A stretch of DNA of 64,000 bases from Bostrychus sinensis (taxonomy: Eukaryota; Chordata; Actinopteri; Gobiiformes; Eleotridae), in NCBI GenBank assembly GCA_020698575.1, contig CM036243.1, positions 18,429,403 through 18,493,402 on the forward strand, written 5' to 3'. Below the pieces are notes generated by a model, which saw only the letters and a list, made by a program, of their open reading frames with translations, did not search any database and was not told the origin of the DNA. Positions 1-12,700 of this stretch are shown in pieces. Both the position numbers and the translations under genes were made by a program. The stretch's first letter is position 1, and every line of letters begins with the position of its first letter.

Positions 1-734
1 GCCATGCTTTTTAAATGAGTGAAATAGACAGTTTTATCCATATTATGCTAGAATTTTCAGTGTTTGCTGTGATAGAGAGTCAAAATCAGTGCTCATGTAA
101 AAGTACTTGTAATGTAAAGTATTATCATTCAAGTAGAAGTAAGCATTCTCAACTTAATTATTACCCAAGTAAAAAGAAAGCACTGAATCAAAACTTCACC
201 TAATTACAAAGTACTTTTGGCTTTTTTTTTTTTTACAACTACACAGCTAAATCTATTTACTACTATTACCACAGCTGCTAACATTAACACAGCTATCATT
301 GCTACTGCTACAACAGCTACAATTACTACTCCCACTACTATTCTCTACCCAAGACTTTGTGTTTGGGAGTCAAGTGTAGTACCCACTTTGCCTAATTATA
401 CTTTTACACATTTAGAATATAAAGTTTTTTTTTTTTTCATTAAGCATTTTCTGAAATAAAACTAAAAGGATGTTTTACTCAAAGGTAACTTTTCTTTATA
501 AAATGTACTTAAGTAAATTACTTAAGTAACAATATGAAGTTACTTTTGCCCACTGATGTACGTTATTTGAATTGTTTTGAATGTGTTTGTGTGTAGATGT
601 ATAACATCTTTGCTGCGTGGTGCTGGACGAAGCACTTTTCATCTCCACACAAATACCTGTATTAGCAGATTTATCCTAGATCTGCCCTTAGCACCTTCTC
701 TTAAATGTTTCTCTTTTGTTACTTGTATGAACAG
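1..734. other. rab11fip4 intron holding a TACTTNAGTA-type repeat
   Basis: This is intron upstream of the first visible exon. About 90-550 is a degenerate repeat: palindrome-like TACTTAAGTA words near 500-530, and a middle section of ACT/GCT triplets (about 235-345). It resembles the copies at 21.2, 40.25, 47.05 and 49.46 kb. No exon was seen in it. Confidence 0.55.
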
Positions 735-3700
735 GCAACTGCTTCACAACAGCAACCTAAGCAGCAGTAATGGCAGCACAGAAGATCTTTTCAGAGACAG
801 CATCGACTCCTGTGACATTGACATTAATGAAAAGGTATGACTTTAATGTGTTTTATTGTTTATCCATCTTCAAGATCTATCCTTAGATACAACATCAGTT
901 TCTCAATTTACAGGTCAGCTTCCTGGAGAAGAAAGTGGCAGAGCTGGAGAATGAGATAATTGCAAATGGTGATCTCAAGTCAAGGTTGAAACAGGAGAAC
1001 ACACAATTAGTGCACAGGTACCAACAATAACATTCAATTTAAACATTTCCTATCTTCATACTAGTTGTGTTTAAGTGTTTTCAGCAACTTATGAATGATC
1101 TCAGGGTAAATGAGCTGGAGGAGCAGCTGAAAGACCAGGAGACAAAAGCAGAACAAAATCTGCAGGAACAACTGAGACGGCACAGAGAGGCCTACAGCAA
1201 GATGGATAGAGACAAAAATACACAGATAGAACTGCTGAGCAACCGGTAAGGAATGTATACATTCCCAATTAATTCAACCAACCAACCAACCTCACTTTCG
1301 TTTTATATGGAGGTACTAATAAAAAATGCTGGTGTTTTCAGAGTAAAACAGCTGGAGGAGGAGAACACTGAGATGGCTCTAAATATGTGCCGGCTAAAAT
1401 CCCAGACTGAAAAACTGGATGAGGTATATTTAAAAAAAAAAAGTTATAAAGGACTTTTGGTGGTATAGAGTGGCTTGGCAAAAGCATTCTTACCCCTTAG
1501 CATTTTTCTTTGTTGCCTTACAGCCAGGAATTGAAATATATCACTGAGAGGTTTATATGTCAGTCACTTTACAGCACATGCCAACAACTATGAAAATGCA
1601 AAATATGTTTTTATTGTGAAGCAAACAAGAAATATGACAGAAACAAAGAAAACTGGAATGTGCAGAAGTATTCAACCTTTTTTAAAGAGGCCCCTAAAGA
1701 AGACCTGTCACGAAGGGTTGGGACAGGAGGGAAAAAAGGACCCAAAAGCAGGATTGAATGTGAAACTTTAATTAACTAAATAAGTCCTCCAGATGAAAAA
1801 AAACCCACAAAGATTAAAACGTAAAAAATCCAACAATAAAAATTCGAACCTAGTCTAAACACAAGGGAGCAACAAGGAACAAAATACAAAAAAAAAAAAA
1901 AAAAAAGACAAAGGCCAGAGCAAATGACAAAATCAAACTTACAGAGAAACAGGGCACTGGGGACAAAGTGACGAGGCACAGACAAAGACCCAACAAAACA
2001 GGGGAGGACACAGGGACTAAATAAACTAGAAGCACACAGGAGAAACACATTAGGGCGGGGCAGGCAAGCACACAGGCGGGGAAAAAAGACATGGACAAAG
2101 ACAGGATCATGACAAGACCCAGTGTTACTTACCCTCAAAAGTCACAGAAACTGTTTTTTTTTTTTTTTATCATTACAACATTTTTAAAATAGGGAACCAC
2201 ACCAAACCTGCCTAGAGCAGTGTGTTTACTGGTGTATCCATCCACATGACCACTCTGAACCATACACTCCACAGAGCTGGGCTGTGTGGAAGAGTGGCCA
2301 GGAAATAGCCATTGCTTGGAGAAAATAATAAGAAAGCATGTTTTGCATGTGGGAGACTCCCCAAACACAGGAAGGTCCTCTGTCCAGTTACAATAAAAAA
2401 AAATAGCCATCAATGAAAGATGCTATGTGTAGCACAAACCTAGCACCTGACTGCCCCCCTCTCTAAAGTGAAGCCTGGTGATGGCAGTGTCCCGCTGTGG
2501 GGATATTTGTCATTGGTAGGGACTGGGAAACTGCTCAGAACTGAAGGAATGAAGGATGGAGCAAAATACAGGAACATTCTTGAAGAAAACGACTCAAACT
2601 GTACTGTACAATTCATTTACCTGAAGGAGCTTGAGCTGTTTTCAGCTGAAGAATGAGCAAAATCCTATTGATATTATGAACCAAGCTAATAAAAAAATTA
2701 TCCTAAAAAACTGAAGCTGGAATTCTTTCAGAAGGTGGTTCTACACAGTTCTAACTTCAGGGGATGAATACTTGTGCACGCTCCTGTTTTCTGTTTTCAT
2801 ATTTCTTGCTTGTTTAACAATAAAAACATTTTACATCTTCATAGTGGTCGGCATGTGATGTAAAGTGACATAAAACCTCCCAATGGTCCTTTTCAATTCC
2901 TGGTTGTAAGGCAAAAATAAAGGAAAATGCTAAGGGGTATGAATACTTTTCCAAGCCAATGTATATCAATAAAACGCACATATAAATACACATAACACAT
3001 TTAAATATCCAAAATCTATAATTAGGAGAAACAAAGAATGACAGACAAGTTAGAGGATACTAGTCTAAGACTCAAGGATGAGATGGACCTCTACAAGAAA
3101 ATGATGGACAAACTGCGGCAAAACAGACAGCACTTTCAGAAAGAGAAGGAAGCCATGCAGGAGGTAAGTGAACAACCAAACCATACTCTCTAACAACTGT
3201 GGAGTTTTTTGCTAGTATTATATACTATTTGTTGTTTTTCTTGTCTATGCATTGCTATATATAGCTGATAGAGGACCTTCGGCGAGAGCTGGAACATTTG
3301 CATCTCTTTAAGCTGGAGGCAGAGCGGCCTGGTCGTGGTCGCAGCTCGTCCTCCAGCCTGTCTGACCTCAGCAGCAGAACCAGAGAGGTGGAGCTAGAGC
3401 ACGAGGTCAAAAGGCTCAAGCAGGTACTACTGCACAGCTTGAAACTGAGTAGATGTTTCAGAGACAGCATATTGTTTTTTATTATAGGTTGAGAATGTCA
3501 GGATTTACTTTTATATTATCACAATTTTTCAGTTAGATAAATTAAAATATATACTTTTATAAATGGGAGATTTCACATGTACATTAAGAAAAAATATGGC
3601 TATAATGTTAAGCACATAACAGGCGCACTTCAGTTTATGTATTATTTAACATTAAGTAGAACTAGAGTCATTATATTTGTATCTATAGTTAAATAATACA

Positions 3701-4743
3701 ACAAACACCCCTCTTCATTGCATCATAAACTAAGGGAACACCTTAATTCAGACAATACAGTGTGATTACATTTTTTTGGTCTTAAATAAATTTGTATGTG
3801 TGTGTTTAGCCATATGTGTCCAAGGATTTTCTTCCCCCTGAATCCCAGCACCTGGTGCTTTCAGGGGCTTGGCTCCGTACCAGTCGAATGGTAAAAATCA
3901 CTAATGTGACATTTGACCTCCCAATTAACCACTAATCTTTATGGACTAGTGTGAAAATACTCAAGCTGAATCAGTGAAGCAATTCTCTTCATTAATGATT
4001 TGTGATAGCAAATAGTATAACTGACCTCTTGCCAGCACTCAAGTAAAACTATAACACAGCTTTTATAACCCACCAGACAGAGCAGGGGAGCAGTTTGTTG
4101 TGTAACACACATAACCTGTGTTATGTCCTATACCTGTTGCCCACATAGAGGTGCACTTCTGTGGCTGACGGTGGATGTGTCACATACTGTATATTGTGTG
4201 TATGGATTGACTGAGGCTTCATTAGTTCATCTGAACAGATCTTTTCCACAGTCAGTTCAAAACAAGATACAAAAATGGACTTCTCTTTTTTTTTTTTTCT
4301 TTTTTTTTTTTTGTTACCTTTTTACTGCTTTTAGGAAAACCAGAAGTTAAAAGAGCAGAATGAGGAGTTGAATGGTCAGATCCTCAGCCTCAGCCTTCAT
4401 GAAGCCAAGAACCTGTTTGCCACACAGACCAAGGCCCAGTCACTAGCTGCTGAGATAGAAAATGCCTCCAGGGACCAGGTATGCTTTTAGTACAACATGA
4501 AATACTAAGAGTTAATAATATTAGGGCATAGCATAAACTTTATTGTTACAAAAAATTAAAACATACAGTATAGTGTTATTCTTAACACAGAACACAAAAC
4601 ATATTTCATAGTATCTCTGTCTACAGCTTATGGAAGCCTTAAAGGAGCAGGAGGAAATCAACCTACGGCTGCGTCAATACATGGACAAAATTATTCTTTC
4701 TATTCTGGACCACAATCCCTCCATTTTAGAGATAAAGCAGTAA
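735..4743 (+). CDS. rab11fip4: Rab11 family-interacting protein 4 (class II FIP), C-terminal half, eight exons
   Basis: Coding exons are 735-834, 914-1017, 1105-1245, 1342-1423, 3026-3163, 3265-3423, 4335-4478 and 4627-4743; every junction is AG/GT and the reading frame is continuous for about 327 residues to TAA. Exon 1 here carries the serine-rich segment NGSTEDLFRDSIDSCD, typical of FIP4. The next exons are almost all heptad coiled coil (VSFLEKKVAELENE, VKQLEEENTEMA, VELEHEVKRLKQE). The last exon is the Rab11-binding domain, with RLRQYMDKIILSIL followed by NPSILEIKQ. FIP4 is an effector of Rab11 and Arf6 on recycling endosomes and in cytokinesis; the domain forms a parallel homodimer that binds two Rab11. 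The EF-hands and N-terminal half lie upstream of the window. Choice of FIP4 over FIP3 rests on the coiled-coil wording and on the COPRS and UTP6 neighbours. Teleosts usually have two paralogues (a and b); I cannot say which this is. Confidence 0.95.
1468..2961 (+). mobile_element. Decayed Tc1-like DNA transposon with an internal insertion, in a rab11fip4 intron
   Basis: Terminal inverted repeats are clear: the left begins GAGTGGCTTGGCAAAAG and the right, read in reverse, CATTGGCTTGGAAAAGT. Both ends abut TA (1466-1467 and 2962-2963), the target duplication of Tc1/mariner elements. Relics of the transposase gene run in the plus direction: 2290-2360 matches the region ending in GGGAGACTCCCCAAACA, 2461-2590 the region around GTGATGGCAGTGTCCCGCTG, and 2620-2660 the part encoding LKELELF. 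The 5' part of the gene and part of the 3' half are missing, and about 1690-2135 is foreign sequence not typical of Tc1. No intact transposase remains. Confidence 0.85.
1690..2135. mobile_element. Unidentified insertion inside the Tc1-like element
   Basis: The Tc1 homology breaks off near 1690 and resumes near 2160. The intervening 0.45 kb starts with CCTGTCACGAAGGGTTGGG and ends near ACAGGATCATGACAAG. It includes an A-rich tract at 1888-1906. It resembles short dispersed fish repeats, but I cannot name the family and see no convincing inverted repeats. Minus-strand open frames here are low-complexity and are not genes. Confidence 0.45.
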
Positions 4744-6680
4744 TGTGAGATGAGATGTCTTCCTAACTGGGATAATGAGGGTTGTTCCGGCTGTCTGACA
4801 TGAATGGAACCTGTACAGGGCAGAAGACCATACCAAAGCTCTGAAACTGGACCGCAGTATGCAGTGTAAATGGATGAACATCCCCCCCTGCTGTTTGTGG
4901 GGTAAAACGCATTTGAATTGAAGAGGGGAAAAAAAAAAGATTTTTTTTTCAGAAGTACTAAAGCCAGTAATTAAATCCAGACTGCTGCAGCTATAACAAC
5001 AACACTGGTGGTGATTTAGCACCATGAAAAATATGCTACTGATTTTATTGAGAGATTCTGGAGATGGATGCCATCATTGGACTTTTTACACTGCACTTCT
5101 TCCATAGCAGAAACTAGAACAGTATATCAATATTGATTTGTGTTTTTACTGCATCTTCAGAATATATGATTGATTTTGAGGTCTTTTTGGAAATATAAAG
5201 TTAGAGTACTCCTAACTATCTCAATAGCAGACATGAAGGCAGTTCAGACTGTTCCTGATCTGGAGACTGACACCATTAGGTGGAAAATTGAATTCGGAAG
5301 GAAATTGAAGACGCATGTGTGAAAAGACAGGAAGCAGCATGTGAGATTAATGTAGATTAATCTTGAAGAAGGTTAATCTATAGAAATAGAAACCATAGAA
5401 ACAACACAGGTTAAGGGAAAAATGCACTGACTAAAGTGGTGTGTATGGTGCAAATAAGTTCCGGTAAGGTGAGGGATAAGGGATAATTGGAGGTGAATAT
5501 TTTGCTAATTTATGAAATATGTCTTCCAGAAAACAAGAGGCCAGTCAGTTCAATGAAGAATCTGTAAGTGGACCTTAGGTGGTTAAGAAGCAAATATGTC
5601 ACTTTATGGCATAGAAGCTGCAACAAGGAGTGTCTTGTACTGCAAATACAGCATGTGCCTAAAAAGCCATGCTGTTATATTTGATGCACTAATGTTGCAC
5701 AGTAATGTATGCCTTGAATGTACATGGTTTATTGAAGTTATGTGTAATTGGTGTGACTGGAAGACATTTTAACATGGTTTACTAACTTACTCTCAATTTC
5801 TCAGTCAAATCATCTCTAACTTTCTGCACAAATATGGATTAACTATTTCAGTTTGACTTCTTGTACAAATTGCCAATGATAAAAGGCTGAAAATCGAAAT
5901 AATGTAAATAATATGAATGTATAACAACATTTCACTGTCTTTGTAGCCAAAAAGGCTTATTGGAGGCAAATGTGTATATTTTACATATAATACAGCTGAA
6001 GCTCCAAGAATTTGTTTTGAAAATGATAAAATCACAATCTACTATATGTAAAAATATTCTAAACATGAGTTTTGCTTCCTTGCACAAAAACATTTTCATT
6101 TGCATGGCTCACATGTTTATCTGTCTGTGCCTTTTGACAACATTTTTCACATAAATATATGGACTTCACTATTTCGGAAGATATATTTACTGTGTGTCAT
6201 TGACTTGACTTGTAAATGTTGTATATTTGATGAGCTGTATTTATGTGCCACTCTCCACTCTTTTTCAGAACATTTATATGATCATTTTTATATGATTTAA
6301 GCAAGATCTTGCTTAAATCTCCTACTGGAAAAATTGTAGACCACAATGCTTTAGGTTCACAAGCCTGGTTACTGTATGACTTGCAGCAGGGAAAGTATGT
6401 TGTTGCATTTCTTAGCCTTTATTTATAGTAATAATACACTTTGCTTCGATCTGACTTTTTATGGTTGTGAAACGTCTTCCACACCTATTGATTATTAAGA
6501 GCAATATTGTCCATTTACTGTAGGCTGGTTTAATTTGCTTCAGTTGTGAAGCTGCCCGTGCCATTGTAGGAAAAACGAAGTATTTGTTTTTCAAAATATT
6601 TTTGTAGCTTTCAGTAGGACTGTCCAATGTGTTGTGACTAAATTAAATTTTGCAATAAAATGTGTTGTCACTAACAGAAG
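4744..6680 (+). other. rab11fip4: 3' UTR of rab11fip4
   Basis: About 1.9 kb of AT-rich sequence without coding signal separates the stop codon from an AATAAA at 6654-6659. The next gene starts within about 100 bases of that signal, so this is the likely transcript end. No other transposon or gene signal was seen here. Confidence 0.6.
6654..6659 (+). promoter_or_regulatory. AATAAA poly(A) signal, rab11fip4
   Basis: A canonical AATAAA just before the copr5 first exon. It is the last good signal before the next transcript begins, so it is the likely 3' end signal of rab11fip4. Confidence 0.5.
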
Positions 6681-6740
6681 TTTTGCGATAAATATTTAAT
6701 TACATGGAATGTAATAATTTTAACGTAGTATGAGATTAAA

Positions 6741-6860
6741 ATGCAGCTGACCGTGAAGATGGCAGACCAAGTAAAGACGAGGGTATCCGTCTGAGCGTGC
6801 ACTCTGCGCCACCTGTTGTCCTGGGCCACACCAAGGGGCCTGGTGAAGATCACAGCTCAG
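6741..6860 (+). promoter_or_regulatory. First exon (5' UTR) of the copr5-like gene, with a 17-codon uORF
   Basis: The exon ends at 6860 with a strong donor (CTCAG/GTAAGAAG) and splices to 7247. The 5' end is not determined; 6741 is only the first ATG. That ATG and the one at 6759 share a frame that stops at 6792-6794 (17 codons). The frame joined to exon 2 is open back to about 6737 but has no ATG. Translation therefore probably starts at 7255, with the short uORF ahead of it. Confidence 0.5.
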
Positions 6861-7254
6861 GTAAGAAGTCAGGAAAAACTTGAATAATTATACGTTTTGG
6901 GGCGTTACTCTAGATGAATGTGATATGTTTTATGTTTTTGTTGCTTCTACCTCATAAACTTCTTAATTAGCATGATAGCTGCCAATCACGGGTTGCTAAA
7001 GGGGCTTCGTTAGCAACTTTGCTACATGGTAGAAGCTAATGGAAGTTATTTTAGCAAACTACAAGTTTGTCTTTTCATCAAGTGGTGACAAGTTTTTATT
7101 TTAAGATTGTTAGCACGATTGTTGATTAAATAAACTCCGAGGAAATCCCAATATTACTACCGAGTTTATAAACTAGCTTAAAACAACAAATAGATGAAGT
7201 GTGGTCCTGAAGTAAAAGTGCACCTCATGCAGCCTCTGTGTTACAGGAAAAAAG

Positions 7255-9069
7255 ATGCCCACTGATGAGACTAAGTCTATCTGTGGAAGAAGAGCGCCAC
7301 GCCGCCAATGCAAATTTAATGGTGTGCGCAATGATCACGTTCAGGACTCAGGGTTGGTTAATGGCATCACACATAATGATAAAATAACCCATGCCTGTGG
7401 CCCCATTAGCATAGACCGCTCACAGTTTGGCACGCACAATGATATGAAGCCACGGAACATGGTAAATGGCTATGTCAACCATGGCTTCTGGAGTAAGAGG
7501 ACTAAAACGCCTTGTGTGTTTAAAAAGGAAAACAAGGAGTCACCTACCCCTGATAATTCGACAACAAAACAGTCTGTATGTAACACTAGTGTTTTAGCAA
7601 ATGGGGCCAGTAGTCCAGAAAGAGGGTCATTGCCTACTTCTGTATGTGACCTGTTGGCACCAGACCATGACCAACCGGTAACAACCAAGAGCCAAAGAAA
7701 AAAGAAGAAACCAAGGCATAAGAAGAGGTATAATATTTACACATCACCACTATGTAACATGTGAATGTAGAACCATAAACAAACTTAATTCTTTTATTTT
7801 TGCAGATATAATAAAGTTACCAGTCCTGAAAACAATGCACCACAAGTGCAAGAAGACTGGGAAAGTGAAATCCAAGAGGTTAAAATCAGTAACTGGGAGA
7901 AGATGTCTTTTGGGAGCCGCCCTTATGGTAAACACTTTTTTTTTTTTTATCATAGCTTAGCTTTTATTTATATTTTTATACAGTATTAAAATTTTCATGG
8001 CTCTGTACTACAAAGCTAGTTAAACCTATCTCAGATACCGTATGTCTTTCTTACCCCATAGTAAGTATAGCTCAGTTGGGGGAGCGTGGGGCACATTTGC
8101 AGAGCAACTGCAGTTGTGGGTTTTAGGGCTGAGAGCCTCTGGTTGCTCAGTTGACTAAGTAGTTAGTGAACTCTTGGTCAAACAAAACTTTATATGGTTG
8201 ATTTATTGCATGCAGTTTTTGCTTCAATAAGCTTTATTAATTGATAACTTTTAATTTTATGTATATTCACCTTATTCAAGATAACAACACTGATTTTAGG
8301 ATAAAAATATATTTTAATTTTGCTGTCTTTTCTTAATATGTTTTTTACCCATAATTAATTTGACAGCACATTAATTTTACCCCTCACATCTCCTTGGTCA
8401 ACTAATCGCTGTCTTGGACATGACTATGGTCAACTACACCCTAGTGGGTTTGAGTCCAGATTCTGGCAATTTGCTGAATGTATCTCTTTGCTCTCTCCCA
8501 CATAATATCACTTCTTCACTGTGCCTTGAAAGGTCAAAAAATATATATAAAAAAAGTTCATACCTGCTGTAGGTTTGTGCTCCTTAGCTTTGCCTTTGGG
8601 GCATTCTTTCCTCACTGCAGTTCCTGCCTCCTCCTTCATACCAGCAGCTTGTTTCCCATTGACTGGTCAGAAAACCATCATCTTATCCTGCTCTGGAGTA
8701 GAGGGACGTGTCCAGGCTGAGTTTCCATAGAGAACTGCCTTGAATGACAGTGAACCAGATTCATTGTACCAAAAACCCAGGATTAACTTTAAGGCTACCT
8801 TGCTACCTTTCTAATCCAGTTTAGTAGTACAGAACCCAGAAGTGGTCCAGTTGTTTGTTTTTTATTCTTACTAACATCATTTCTTCCCAGGTCCAGAGGA
8901 TGTGGTCAACTTTTTTCTACGGGACTTGACCATGGAAAGAACCAATACTCCGTTGTGGCAAGTGACTGCCAATTACTACTTCCCAGCTGCGCATCACCAG
9001 ATGCCTCTTGAATGGTTCAGGTACAAACCCCCCACTGAACCAGGACAGTTCTCTGATGTTGATGAGTAA
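7255..9069 (+). CDS. copr5: COPRS/copr5-like coordinator of PRMT5
   Basis: Coding parts are 7255-7727, 7806-7927 and 8891-9069, giving about 257 residues; the upstream exon is non-coding (7247 is the acceptor). The first 155 residues look disordered and end in a basic run, QRKKKKPRHKKR (about 147-158). The conserved part is C-terminal: EDWESE (about 171), then RPYGPEDVV (about 195), aromatic and proline-rich residues, and the end EPGQFSDVDE. This parallels human COPRS, which has EDWDSE, NPYDADD and a GQFDD tail. COPRS is a small nuclear protein that binds PRMT5 and histone H4 and steers methylation toward H4R3; it supports muscle and fat cell differentiation. The human protein is 184 residues, so this one is longer, mainly at the N terminus. 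Location between rab11fip4 and utp6 supports the call. Recognition is by motif memory only. Confidence 0.75.
8045..8165 (+). repeat. Possible tRNA-derived SINE remnant in the last copr5 intron
   Basis: TATAGCTCAGTTGGGGGAGC resembles a tRNA A-box region. No good B box follows at the right distance; the nearest candidate is GGGTTTGAGTCC at about 8446. The rest of this 0.96-kb intron has no visible feature. Confidence 0.3.
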
Positions 9070-9710
9070 CCATGTTGTGTTAGAGAAGCAATGGACACTA
9101 CAGTTCAAATGAGGAGTTCTGGCTGGGTCCCAATACCTGTGTTTACAGTATTAGTGATATTCCTATCAATTATTAGTTACATTTCTTATCAATTGTATAT
9201 ACTAGATTTTGTCACAGTTGAAGCTGAGTATGAAAAATATGTTTCAATTAGATGTTTTTTTTATCATAGGTTTTATTTATAATTTTTACATTCAGATTTT
9301 ATAGTTCTTTTAATATAAGGTCACTTTATTAGCTATCGGTCAATGATTTGTTATCTGGCATACTTTCTTGTTCTGGTGATTGGGTCACTGTTAACTACTA
9401 GTTATCTTGACACATTTCCTGTTTGTACATTAGCTAGTCTTTCAGAAGTAGTTTTTATCTGACAGTTTTTTGTGTTTTAACATGTCTGAGATGTTGTATT
9501 AAGTTGCTCTTTAGAGCGATGCAATCAATTTTATTGTTTACAATTTGCACTTCCATGCCTATATTAAGTATTTTAATTTGACAATCATTGTACAGCCACC
9601 AGTATCAAGATACAGTATAATGGTTTGATTCAAGGGCTATAGTAGTAATTTTCCTGTTAACAAATTCACTTTCATTTTTTACATACACAATAAATCAATT
9701 TTCTTTCTTT
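9070..9710 (+). other. 3' UTR of the copr5-like gene
   Basis: AT-rich sequence follows the stop codon to an AATAAA at 9689-9694, just before a short (TTTC)n run near 9705. A second AATAAA at 10217-10222 could extend the UTR. No coding signal was seen. Confidence 0.5.
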
Positions 9711-12700
9711 CTTTCTGGTATATTATTTGATGTGATGGTTTAATGGATTTAGAGTAGTTGATGTCGCTCTCATTTACCCGCATAATTTTTTAACGCTATA
9801 TTTAGTTGTAATTACAGATTTTGACCACTAGATGGGATAGTTGGTGTAACTTTGTGCTCTTTCAGTTCCCTTTCACACACCTATGGGAGTTCACTGGGTT
9901 CACTACCAAGGACTTGAGAGACATACGAGTTCACTGTTTTGTGAAGGCATTGGCTGTTGCATGCTTCCTTTAGATGAGATTATTAACGTCATCTAAATTT
10001 CCTAAACCATTTTGGTCCGTATTGTCAATAGGTCTTGATCCACTGCCACTGGCTTTGCTTAGGCTTTGTGGTTACATTAAGTTTTTCCTCTACAAAACTA
10101 TTGCATTCAAAGCTATAGATTGCTAGTGAGAGAGACAGAGAGCTAGTGTCCTTTTTAAGTGTTCATAGTGATGAATATGTTTTATGAAAATATTCTAAGC
10201 TATTGAAGAAATGACGAATAAATTAACTTTTGTTGTCTAAAGCATGCTAGGGAAAGAATCACTTTCCCAGCAATTGGATGACTTTCTGTAGGTAAATTAT
10301 TATCGCTATGCTGTATCTGTTTGAAGCATTTGCTTGCAGGAAACTGAGCCACATTGAATGTCAGTTTTAATTTAGTCTACAAATGATCATTCTTTGCAAG
10401 CTTGGCTAGTTTTGTAGTAAGAAAAAACACCGTAGAAAGCAGAGAGCACATATGTTATTTGTTGAATAAGTGTTTGTGAGAACGAATAACTTTCTTTTGA
10501 ATTTGAGAAACTGGGTGACACATACATGTTGAAATCTTAGTAGCTGATTAATGATCTGTGTGTCCCAACAGACCTTTTCACCACATCTTGGGTTCGGCCA
10601 AGTGAGCTCACATGTTGAAGGTGCCCGCTGACCAGCTCTGTCTACAATACAAACATATAGAGTACACAAGTAACTACTTTCTTCCCCATAGTTCATTTTA
10701 ATCATCTTTTTCTCAGTTTTGGCTACTTAATGCAGCTTAAATAAGTTCCAGATTCTAAAGTTACATAGTTTTTGCTTGCTATTAATCTGGCAACATAATG
10801 GTTTGTTAGTCGGGCACAGGAAGACCACCAGGAGGAATTGGGAAGCATGGCTGTGGTCAGCCTCCTACAGCTAACCAAAGCCAGAACATTGCAGGAGTAG
10901 AATGATGCATTTGTCACCAAGGTCATTTTTTCCTGGTAATACTTGTTGCCAAATGTTCACCTCCATACTACAGAGTACTAGCACAGTTTGCAGTTGTATG
11001 CTACTTCAAACATAAGCTTTGTATTTTGAGGTTTAAATGTTGCCAGCAAGCATTATGGTACACTGTTCAAAGCTCTTAATGTTTCATAAGTGGTTTAGAA
11101 TTTAGTTTTGAATGTGAAAAAAAAGATCTATACTGAATTTGAAACTACATAAAAATACAAAAAAAAAAAAATGTCTAGACTACTAAAAGTTAGTATGCTG
11201 TATTGAGTGTAAATACAATTTTTGAAACATAATTTATTCACAATATATTAAACACCATCAATTGTAGAAACTACTGCACCTGCTGCATTGATTTCTTTTG
11301 TTGTCCGATCAATATTTATAGTCCTTTAAAAAGCATTACTGATGGGTGTCCAGTAATCAGTACCACTTTATATCTTTGCAGATAACCAAGCAGCAGTCTG
11401 TATATTACAGCATCCTCTCCCACTTTGACCCTCTTCAGTGACCTCCCACTTTGTACAAAAAGCTATACCCTGTTTGAGGCACTCATTTTTCTCTGTTCTC
11501 TTCTGTGACTCACCTCCAATTTTGGGGTTTTTCCACCCCCCTCCCCCCCTTTTGAATGTCTGGTCATTTCCTTGGTCCGCTGGTGATTGATCTCATAATG
11601 GTATGTTGGCAAGTACAGAAAGATGCCTGTGGTTGGTTAACCGCAGCCAGTACAAAAACATAAATAAATTGGCTGTTTTGGAGAGTACGATTCCGGTAAA
11701 TTAAAGTGATTATCCGCAGTCTACTCGTGAAAATTGGTAAAAGGTGGGAATTATAAGACCTTTGGAAATTTTAAGTCATACAACAACGCAGGGATTTTAA
11801 TTTACAACCATTAGGGATGCAGAATAATAGTAGAGCTATATGATTCTTCTCAGAGTGACTTGGCCTAGTTGGAGGAGAGCCAGGCTTGAGAGACCTGGGT
11901 GACAGAGTGGAGACAGTACATGAACTGTTGAAATAACCAGCAGTATGTTGACACTAGAATGACCAAACAACATATTTTTCTATTTTGTGATGAAACGGAG
12001 TCCTCCTAGAAGTCTATGCAATTAGGCAACTTTGGCACACAAATGAATCTAAATCTTCTGAGCCTTAAAGATGACTAATTTTTTTGGTGTTTATGACATC
12101 AAACACGGGGGGCCTATAATTGAAATTTGGCAAAGGTTTTTTTTGAGAATGGTTCAGTTACCACATCTGGTGAGCAGAGGAAGGACAAGAGGGATTTGGT
12201 GAATCAGAGTGATTGGAAGCAGGCAGGTTTGGCTCCACTAAAATCTTCACCATATGGCAAAAGTGAAGTCATGGAAGTGCAGCATCCTGGCGCTGCTACA
12301 TAACTTGTAAAAAGGATTCTTAATTGCAGTGTGTTTTATTCTGGTTCAGTAAAGGTAACATTAAAGAAAAAAAAACAACCTTTGAGTATCTCCTAAATGA
12401 TGTTAATGGACAGTGCGCTTGTATTGGTTTATACTGTGTTCATGGACATTTGTGGTGCAAAAATGGACTTTGCCAGAAAACGTTACTCTGAATTACTCTG
12501 ATTAGAAATAGCAAATAGTGTGTAAGTTATTGTTTAACAATGTATTCACAAGTGTGTCAGTTGTTGCAGGATTTAAAACAATTTTATAAAATATTCAAAT
12601 TGCTGTATTACACTTAATTGTTTCATATAATACAATACATTATGTATTGCTTGGTTCTCCTTTTGTTTAAGATAAAAACATTCAGTCTTAGTCATCCTTT

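Noticed and set aside
1776..2138. 120-codon minus-strand frame in the first transposon relic
   Set aside because: Lies in repeat sequence; runs of Phe and Cys reflect A-rich DNA on the opposite strand.
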